In this document: positions 58,374-64,000 of the stretch, piece after piece
Numbering within the stretch: position 1 is the stretch's first letter
Layout of the letters: each line of letters opens with the position of its first letter
Assembly: GCF_041714655.1 (NCBI RefSeq)
Contig: NZ_CP168219.1
Span: 1,984,001-2,048,000, forward strand
Source of the DNA: Pseudoroseicyclus_A sp041714655
GTDB lineage: Bacteria > Pseudomonadota > Alphaproteobacteria > Rhodobacterales > Rhodobacteraceae
DNA length: 64,000 nt
Direction of reading: 5' to 3'
Translations under genes and position numbers: made by a program
The notes under the pieces: model-generated
What the model was told of the DNA's origin: nothing
The model's database searches: none
What the model saw: the letters and a program-made list of their open reading frames with translations, nothing else

Positions 58374-59176
58374 CACATGCCGAGAAGCTGGTCCATGGCG
58401 ACGGAGGGCTGGTCGCAGCCCGCCTCGCCCACGATCTTCGCCGGCACGCCGGCGACCGTCTTGCAGGGCGGCACGTCGCGCAGCACCACCGAGCCGGCGG
58501 CGATTCGGCTGCAATTGCCGACATGGATATTGCCGAGCACATGCGCGCCGGCGCCGATGAGGACGCCATTGCCGATCTTGGGGTGACGGTCCTCCGTCTC
58601 CTTGCCCGTGCCGCCGAGCGTGACGGAATGGAGCATCGAGCAATTGTCGCCGACCACCGCCGTCTCGCCGATGACGATGGAATGCGCATGGTCGATCATC
58701 AGCCCCCGGCCGATGCGGGCCGCGGGGTGGATGTCGACGCCGAAGGCCTCCGACGTGCGCATCTGGATGAAGAAGGCGAGGTCCTTCCGGCCCTGGGTGA
58801 AGAGCCAGTGGCCGACGCGATACGCCTGCAGCGCCTGGAACCCCTTGAAGTAGAGGAGCGGCTGCATCAGCCGGTGGCAGGCCGGGTCGCGCTCGTAGAC
58901 GGCGGCGATGTCGGCGCGGGCGGCGGCGCCGAGGTCGGGGGCGGCGGCATAGGCCTCCTCCGCGATCTCGCGCAGGATCTGCTCGCCCATCTCTCCTGAG
59001 GCCAGCTTCAGGGCGATGCGGTGCGACAAAGCCCGCTCCAGCGTCGCGTGGTGCAGGACGGAGGTGTGGATCATGCCGCCGAGAAGCGGCTCGGCGGCGA
59101 TCGCCTTCTCGGCCTCGTCGCGGATACGGCTCCAGACCGGATCGATCTCGGCGAGTTTCGGCAGGGTCTTGGGCAT
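58373..59176 (-). CDS. cysE: Serine O-acetyltransferase
   Basis: CysE makes O-acetylserine for cysteine synthesis. The 267-residue protein has the N-terminal helical domain (PVWSRIRDEAEKAIAAEPLL) and a left-handed beta-helix C-terminal domain with the catalytic DHAHSIVIGETAVVGDN, the stretch VTLGGTGKETEDRHPKIGNG, and hexapeptide repeats. The C-terminus ends DQLLGM rather than the Ile seen in forms that dock to cysteine synthase. It is the first non-GTA gene next to the GTA cluster. Confidence 0.94.
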   Translation of the reverse strand: MPKTLPKLAEIDPVWSRIRDEAEKAIAAEPLLGGMIHTSVLHHATLERALSHRIALKLASGEMGEQILREIAEEAYAAAPDLGAAARADIAAVYERDPACHRLMQPLLYFKGFQALQAYRVGHWLFTQGRKDLAFFIQMRTSEAFGVDIHPAARIGRGLMIDHAHSIVIGETAVVGDNCSMLHSVTLGGTGKETEDRHPKIGNGVLIGAGAHVLGNIHVGNCSRIAAGSVVLRDVPPCKTVAGVPAKIVGEAGCDQPSVAMDQLLGM

Positions 59177-59254
59177 CGGGCCGCTCCTTCGGTGCTGCCC
59201 CTGAGGTAGGACGGGCGGCGGGCCTTGCCAAGAAGAAAGCTCTGATGCCGCCTA

Positions 59255-59545
59255 TCAGCCGCCGCGATGAGTCCGCCGGGCCGCAATGGCGGTGAGGAGC
59301 GTTTGCAGCGCCGCGAGGTAGGGGCCGGCATCGAGCGCCGGCCCCGGGGCGCGCGGGCGGCGAAGCGCGGCATCGGCCAATGTGCCGGCGCCGAAGGTAT
59401 GGCGCCGGCCGAGGCGCTTGGAATAGCGGTCGGCCAGCGCCGCCTCGGCGAGGAGCGTTTCGGCGAGGGGCGCGCGCTCCGGCGGGGGGACCGCGAGGAG
59501 CGCGCGGGTGGCGAGGTCGAGATCGCCCGGCATGATCGGCCTCAT
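59255..59545 (-). CDS. Small protein at the end of the GTA cluster, 96 aa
   Basis: A soluble, Ala/Arg/Leu-rich protein that begins on the stop of the GTA tail gene (TGATG), so it is co-translated with it. Sequence such as MPGDLDLATRALLAVPPPER and RLGRRHTFGAGTLADAALRR occurs in small proteins found at this place in roseobacters. Role unknown; the coupling suggests co-expression with the GTA. Confidence 0.72.
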   Translation of the reverse strand: MRPIMPGDLDLATRALLAVPPPERAPLAETLLAEAALADRYSKRLGRRHTFGAGTLADAALRRPRAPGPALDAGPYLAALQTLLTAIAARRTHRGG

Positions 59546-62500
59546 CAGGGCACCAGCTTCGCCGCCGGGCCCCAGCCCCAGAGGTCGGACTTCTGCTGCA
59601 CCTCGACCTGATAGCCGGCCCCTGCCCCGTCAGCCGCCTGTGCGGCGGCGCCATAGGTGAAGGCCGGGGTGGTGACCTCGGCAATGCGCACGGGGTCGCC
59701 CCCGGTGAGCAGCCGGATTCGCACCCGGTAGCGCTCATAGGCCTCGCCGAGCGGGATCTCCTCCGCCTCCCAGGGGTCGCCGCCGACGCGCGCGCGGCGG
59801 ATCCAGGTGATCTCGGTCGCGCCCCCGGCGCCCGGCCGGGCGCGGAGCTGGCAGGGGGCGTAGGGGCGCAGGCCCAGCCCCGAGACAGACAGGTCTGTCT
59901 CGCGGTAGCTGGCGTGATCCAGCGGCTTGGCGGCCGGTCCCCAGCGGTAGCTGCGGGTGAGGCCACGCTCGGCCAGCGTCATCGGCAGCTGCTCGGGCCG
60001 CCCGTCGAGGAGGACGAAGAAGCTCCCCTCCGGCCAGACCTCCGGGATCTCGCCCTCGGTGCCGGCCTGCCCGCGGAGGCGCAGGCCAAGGTCATAGGTC
60101 CGGGGCCCGGAGAGCACGGCATCGCGGAACTGGATGACCTCCCACCCCGCGCCATGGCCGGAGCCGATGGCGGCGAGATTGGCGCCGCTCAGAAGCGCCC
60201 TTTCGGTGACGGAGGAGAGCTGGCCGTTGACCAGCTTGACCCGCACCGGTGCGGCCCTGTCCCAGCGGCCGGGGGCGGCGGCGGCCAGCGGCGTGACCAG
60301 CCGGCCGATGAAGGCCGGGCGGCGGAGGATCTGGGCGGGGCCGAACGCGTCCCCCTCCCCCACATGCACCGCGATATGGCCCGGCCAGGGGCGGGCGCAG
60401 GTGGCGATGTAGGGGCTCTGGGGGGATTCGCCGCCGGTCAGGAGCGGCAGGTCGAGCACCAGCCCCTCCACCGGCACGGGCACCACGGGGGCGGCGGAGC
60501 CCGGCAGATCGTCGGCCGCCTCCTGGCCGCGATAGCTCTCGGGCTCGATGCGCTGCGCCTCGGCGCGGAGGAACCCCACATCCTCCAGCCGGTCGAGCCG
60601 GAAGCGGCGGGGCCCGAGCTTCACCACGTCGCCCGGCCCCAGCCCGGTGACGGAAGGCGGCAGGGCGAAGCTCACCCGCTCGCGCGTCAGCCGCGCCTCG
60701 GCCAGCCAGCGCTCGGCCATGTTCCGCGCCTCGCCTCTGGTGAGCGCCAGCGGCAGCTCGCTTTCGGCGGCGTTGAGCGAGGGATCATCGGCGAAGACCG
60801 CCTCGGCCGCGCCGGCCTGATAGTCGCCCTCGCCCTCGATGAAGCCGAGCCGCACCCGGCCGAGCCGCTCGGCTTCGCCGAGGCGGATGTCCTCTCGCGA
60901 GGCCTCCGCCTCGGGGTCGAAGACGAAGCGCTCGGGGTCGAGCTCCACCGCGCCGGTGCCCGTCCGGGTGATGAAGGCCAGCGTGCCGCCCCGCTCGACC
61001 GCGTCGAAACCATAGGCCAGCATCAGCACCTGAAGCGCGGCGCGGGCGGTCGTTTCCTCGCCGATGTGATAGCCGCGCACGAGCCCGTGGAGGCGCGAGG
61101 TATCGACCTCCGTCACCCCGGCGCGGGCGCAGATCTCGCGGACGACGGCCGAGAGCGGCCGGGCGGAGCTGCGCCCCGTCAGCCAGTGGCCGCGGGCGTA
61201 ATTGCCGCCATCCGTCCAGAGATCGCCGCGCTGCGGGAAGGCCGGGAAGGGCCGGGCGTCCCAGGCCCAGACATGGGCGCGCGACCAGTCGACCATCGGC
61301 CCGCCGTAGATATGGCTCACCGGATTGTTGGCCGGGTTTCGCCAGTGGCGGTCATGGGCGCGGAGGTATTGCAGTTGGATATACTCGTCCCGCCGCCCGT
61401 CGGAGAAATAGGGGATCGCGCTTTCCGAGCTCTTGGGGTCGCGGAACTTGTTCGGCTGGTTGGTGCCCTTGTCCACCGCCGCGCAGCCGAGCTCGGTGAA
61501 GCGGATCTGCTTGGCGCGGGGCTGCCAGAGGTTGGGCTGCGCCTGGCGCACGCCCTCGATCCGCTCGTAATGCAGCGTCGACCACCAGGAGCGAAGGTCC
61601 TTCGGCCGCCAGACCCAAGGCTCCGCCTCGCCATCGGTGACGGGGGTGCGCAGTTGCGCGGCGCGGTCGGCCTCGCTGGCATAGTACCAGTCGTAGAGCT
61701 CGCCGCCGGAGACGTTGGCCTCGAGGTAGTCGAGGTCATAGATCGACCCGGCCCCGGCATCGGCATGGCTCTCGCCATCCCGCCAGTCGGAGAGCGGCAT
61801 GTAATTGTCGATGCCGATGAAGTCGATATTCGGGTCCATCCAGAGCGGGTCGAGATGGAAGTAGCGGTCGGCCGTGCCGGCCGGCTGGTAGCCGAAATAT
61901 TCGCTCCAGTCGGCGGCATAGGTCAGCTCTGTCCCGGCCCCGAGGATCGTGCGCACTTCCGCCGCAAGCGCGATGAGGCGGGTCACCGCGGGAAAGCTGT
62001 GCCCCGGCCCCCGGATCGTCGTCAGCCCCACCATCTCGGAGCCGATGCAGAAGGCATCGACGCCGCCCGCCGCCACGCAGAGCATCGCCTGATGGAGGAT
62101 GTAGCGGTTGAAGCCCCAATCCTCCGGATCGCCGGTATAGGAGACCTCGCCGCCCGCCAGCCCGAAATCCGCCGCCGTGGCGCTGCCGAAGAAGGCGGCG
62201 ACCTGAGCCTCGGCCGTGCCGGTGCCGTCGGGCGAGCCGGGGCGGCCCGGCGCCTCCGACAGGGTGATCCGGCCGCGCCAGGGCAGGACGGCCTGGCCGG
62301 TCTCGGCAGAATAGGGGTCGGGCAGGCTGTTGCCCGCCATCTGATCCATGAGGATGAAGGGATAATACATCACCTCCACCCCCGCGGCCTTCAGCGCCGT
62401 GATCGCCTCGATCACCGAGGCGTCGCAGGGCGTGCCGCCATAGACCGGGCTGCCGTCCTTCTTCGGCACCTCCAGCGCCTCGGCGCGGGTGAGCGGGCCG

Positions 62501-63429
62501 ACCGTCCAGGGCATCGCCTCGGCATCCTCCCCGGTCTGCTCGACCTTGGGGCGGATGCTGCACTGCCCGCAGCGGAGGTCGTCGCCGAACCAGCTCACCA
62601 CGAGGCTGACGCTCTTCAGCGCCGGCAGCTCGCCGGTCAGCGCCTCGAGCGAGGCGGAAAAGTCCGTGCCGCCGCCGGCGGTGGAGAGGTTGACGGGCCG
62701 CGCCTCGCCATAGTCTCCACCGAGCCAGACGGGGCTGGTGGCGAGCGCGTATTCTCCGGTGCCGGGGATGAGCGCGACGCCCGTGGTCAGGCGCGCGAAG
62801 TCGTCGGCCTCCGAGGGCGGGCCGGGGCGGAAGACCTCGAAGGAGAATTGCGGCACCCGGTTGCCGTAGGGCCCGAGCGGCAGATCCTCGAAGACCACAT
62901 AGGCCGTGCCGCGATAGGCCGGCGCCGCGCCCTCGACGGCGGCGATCTTCGGGTCGGGGCCCTGTGCCTCGTCGCCCAGATAGGTGCGTATCGTGAGGGT
63001 GGTACGGTCCACCTCCTCGCCATCCGCCCAGATGCGGCCGACATGGGTGATCGGCCCCTCGCAGAGCGCCACGGCGAGCGAGACAGTATAGGCATAGCCC
63101 TCCGGCGCGGCGCGGTTGCCGCCCTTGCCGCCGGTCTCGCCCGCGACCTCCGTCTCGAGGAAGCGCGAGGCCCAGATGACCTGGCCGCCGATGCGCATCC
63201 GCCCGTGCACCTGCCCGATGGGCGCGCCGAGGCTGGCGCCGGTGACGCGGAAGCGGTCGATGCGCCCCGTGGGCGCGGGGGCGGAGCCGCCGAGGAGCCG
63301 CTCGTCGATCAGCCGCCCGGCCGTGGCGCCAACCGCCTGGCCGATGGTGGCGGCGGAGAGGCCGAGAACCGTGCCGCCGACAGAGCCGCCGATGGCCGCG
63401 CCGGCGGCGGAGAGAAGGAGGGTGGCCAT
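59545..63429 (-). CDS. GTA tail/host-specificity protein (gp15-like)
   Basis: A 1294-residue phage-tail protein of the RcGTA-type gene transfer agent. An Ala/Gly-rich N-terminus (AAGAAIGGSVGGTVLGLSA) leads into a tail-hub part. The region ~430-720 is the GTA TIM-barrel domain (DPLWMDPNIDFIGIDNYMPL, FTELGCAAVDKGTNQPNKF). Then comes the phage-tail/hub domain (WLTGRSSARPLSAVVREICA) and a C-terminal carbohydrate-recognition-like region. It corresponds to the last large gene of the RcGTA structural operon. It starts 4 bases after the peptidase gene. Confidence 0.93.
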   Translation of the reverse strand: MATLLLSAAGAAIGGSVGGTVLGLSAATIGQAVGATAGRLIDERLLGGSAPAPTGRIDRFRVTGASLGAPIGQVHGRMRIGGQVIWASRFLETEVAGETGGKGGNRAAPEGYAYTVSLAVALCEGPITHVGRIWADGEEVDRTTLTIRTYLGDEAQGPDPKIAAVEGAAPAYRGTAYVVFEDLPLGPYGNRVPQFSFEVFRPGPPSEADDFARLTTGVALIPGTGEYALATSPVWLGGDYGEARPVNLSTAGGGTDFSASLEALTGELPALKSVSLVVSWFGDDLRCGQCSIRPKVEQTGEDAEAMPWTVGPLTRAEALEVPKKDGSPVYGGTPCDASVIEAITALKAAGVEVMYYPFILMDQMAGNSLPDPYSAETGQAVLPWRGRITLSEAPGRPGSPDGTGTAEAQVAAFFGSATAADFGLAGGEVSYTGDPEDWGFNRYILHQAMLCVAAGGVDAFCIGSEMVGLTTIRGPGHSFPAVTRLIALAAEVRTILGAGTELTYAADWSEYFGYQPAGTADRYFHLDPLWMDPNIDFIGIDNYMPLSDWRDGESHADAGAGSIYDLDYLEANVSGGELYDWYYASEADRAAQLRTPVTDGEAEPWVWRPKDLRSWWSTLHYERIEGVRQAQPNLWQPRAKQIRFTELGCAAVDKGTNQPNKFRDPKSSESAIPYFSDGRRDEYIQLQYLRAHDRHWRNPANNPVSHIYGGPMVDWSRAHVWAWDARPFPAFPQRGDLWTDGGNYARGHWLTGRSSARPLSAVVREICARAGVTEVDTSRLHGLVRGYHIGEETTARAALQVLMLAYGFDAVERGGTLAFITRTGTGAVELDPERFVFDPEAEASREDIRLGEAERLGRVRLGFIEGEGDYQAGAAEAVFADDPSLNAAESELPLALTRGEARNMAERWLAEARLTRERVSFALPPSVTGLGPGDVVKLGPRRFRLDRLEDVGFLRAEAQRIEPESYRGQEAADDLPGSAAPVVPVPVEGLVLDLPLLTGGESPQSPYIATCARPWPGHIAVHVGEGDAFGPAQILRRPAFIGRLVTPLAAAAPGRWDRAAPVRVKLVNGQLSSVTERALLSGANLAAIGSGHGAGWEVIQFRDAVLSGPRTYDLGLRLRGQAGTEGEIPEVWPEGSFFVLLDGRPEQLPMTLAERGLTRSYRWGPAAKPLDHASYRETDLSVSGLGLRPYAPCQLRARPGAGGATEITWIRRARVGGDPWEAEEIPLGEAYERYRVRIRLLTGGDPVRIAEVTTPAFTYGAAAQAADGAGAGYQVEVQQKSDLWGWGPAAKLVP

Positions 63430-63433
63430 GGCG

Positions 63434-63859
63434 TCAGTCTCCTGCTGGAAAGGCGAAGCGCGCCGCGATGCGCCGCGCCCAGGGGGCGGTCAGCGCGCTC
63501 TCAACGACGCCGTGGCCCTGGTAGGAATGGATGAAGGTCGGCGCCGCGCCCGTTTCCGCCGCGAGGCCCACATGCTTGGCGATGCTCCCCGCCCGCATCC
63601 GGAAGAGGAGCACGTCGCCGGGCGCCGGCGTGGTGGCCGGCCTCAGGTGGCGGAGCGCCGCCTGAAGGAGCAGCTCCTCGCCCCGGACCTCGCCCCAGTC
63701 GGGCCGATAGGCGGGGACGGCCTCGGGGAGCTCCCCATGGATCTCGCGCCAGAGCCCGAGGAGCAGGCCGAGGCAATCGGCCCCCGCACCCCGGCAGCTC
63801 GCCTGATGGCCATAGGGCGTGCCGATCCAGGCCCGCGCGCGGGTCACCACCTCGCTCAT
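63434..63859 (-). CDS. GTA NlpC/P60 family peptidase (gp14-like)
   Basis: A 141-residue cell-wall peptidase of the GTA tail. The catalytic cysteine is C29 in GAGADCLGLLLGLWRE and the histidine is H96 in IAKHVGLAAE, with FIHSYQGHGVVES near the end. In the RcGTA particle this protein belongs to the tail tip and opens peptidoglycan during DNA delivery. ATGA overlap with gp13. Confidence 0.93.
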   Translation of the reverse strand: MSEVVTRARAWIGTPYGHQASCRGAGADCLGLLLGLWREIHGELPEAVPAYRPDWGEVRGEELLLQAALRHLRPATTPAPGDVLLFRMRAGSIAKHVGLAAETGAAPTFIHSYQGHGVVESALTAPWARRIAARFAFPAGD

Positions 63860-64000
63860 GCCGACCCGCCGGTCAGCGAGCCGCCGTCCTCACGGCCGCC
63901 GCCCTTCGGCACGGCCATCATCCAGTCTTCACCCGGGATCTGAGGAAAGCCCCGGAAGTTGTTGAAGTTGGAGAATTTGTTGCGGCAGGTCTCCGCCCTC
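63856..64000 (-). CDS. GTA tail protein, DUF2163 type (gp13-like), 3' end only
   Basis: Only the last 47 codons are in the window; the 5' part lies beyond 64000. The C-terminus reads CRNKFSNFNNFRGFPQIPGE then DWMMAVPKGGGREDGG, the typical end of the DUF2163 tail protein that precedes the NlpC/P60 gene in GTA clusters. The cysteine and FRGFP motif are diagnostic. Confidence 0.88.
   Translation of the reverse strand, partial: RAETCRNKFSNFNNFRGFPQIPGEDWMMAVPKGGGREDGGSLTGGSA

Noticed and set aside
59914..63534. A 1206-codon open frame on the plus strand opposite the GTA tail gene
   Set aside because: It is the antisense shadow of a high-GC gene; composition is Arg/Gly/Ala/His-rich, has no recognisable domain or start signal, and the opposite frame is a clear GTA protein.

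Overview
The window is GC-rich, densely packed chromosomal DNA from an alphaproteobacterium, most likely a Rhodobacteraceae/Roseobacter-group member. Supporting signs are a permuted two-piece tmRNA whose tag ends in RAPIALAA, a gene transfer agent (GTA) tail region, DUF2842 and DUF6524 proteins, a pyrC-pyrE operon, an LdtR/PetP-like MarR regulator, a lipoyl-bearing PDH E1 beta, and several copies of an intergenic repeat ending in a CCCCGAGGATTTTT..GGAGCAAAGAC-type sequence. Genes use near-saturated GC3 codons and very often overlap as ATGA, GTGA or TGATG. No tRNA, rRNA, CRISPR array, transposase or integrase was seen.

Layout. 1-3934: a pqiA-pqiA-pqiB (MCE lipid-transport) operon running off the left edge. 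4110-5011: two small envelope proteins. 5117-8949: pyrC, pyrE, then dnaB behind an intergenic region with palindromic repeats and two DnaA-box-like 9-mers. 9023-12585: an acylpyruvase-like FAH hydrolase with a TRAP transporter. 12653-12903: a probable structured ncRNA gene. 12922-14091: ornithine/lysine decarboxylase with a structured leader. 14461-20631: RluE-type pseudouridine synthase, GH19 endolysin, DUF2842, purA, DUF6524, secG and pyrG. 20807-28771: YdeI-like protein, MarR regulator, sdhE, an Xre regulator, aspartate aminotransferase, a VOC protein, MATE pump, DUF2461, phosphoesterase and lipid kinase. 28845-38276: a deacetylase plus FAD oxidase operon divergent from a full oligopeptide-type ABC operon that also carries an NTF2-like protein and a lipoprotein. 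38431-43894: an orphan polyamine-type binding protein, SnoaL and HxlR genes, a PACE efflux gene, a secreted triple-LCCL protein and a TadE/TadG pair. 44151-44460: ssrA. 44538-49896: EamA transporter, two cyclophilins, pgk, fructose-bisphosphate aldolase and secreted proteins. 50144-57235: ftsB, a copper-delivery cassette (SCO1, PCuAC, DUF2946-like), then pdhA, two secreted ORFs, pdhB and pdhC. 57330-58312: ohrR/ohr. 58373-64000: cysE, a small GTA-adjacent gene and the distal GTA tail genes.

The most unusual point is the leader of the PACE-family efflux gene at 40442. It holds two adjacent hairpins (GAGG-ACGA-CCTC and CCGGG-ACGA-CCCGG), the architecture of the guanidine-II (mini-ykkC) riboswitch, just before the ribosome binding site. 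This suggests a guanidine-controlled PACE exporter, a pairing I do not know to be described. Next in interest are the triple LCCL protein, the ncRNA candidate at 12.7 kb, the ~100-residue tandem repeats in the PqiB C-terminal region, and the interrupted PDH operon.
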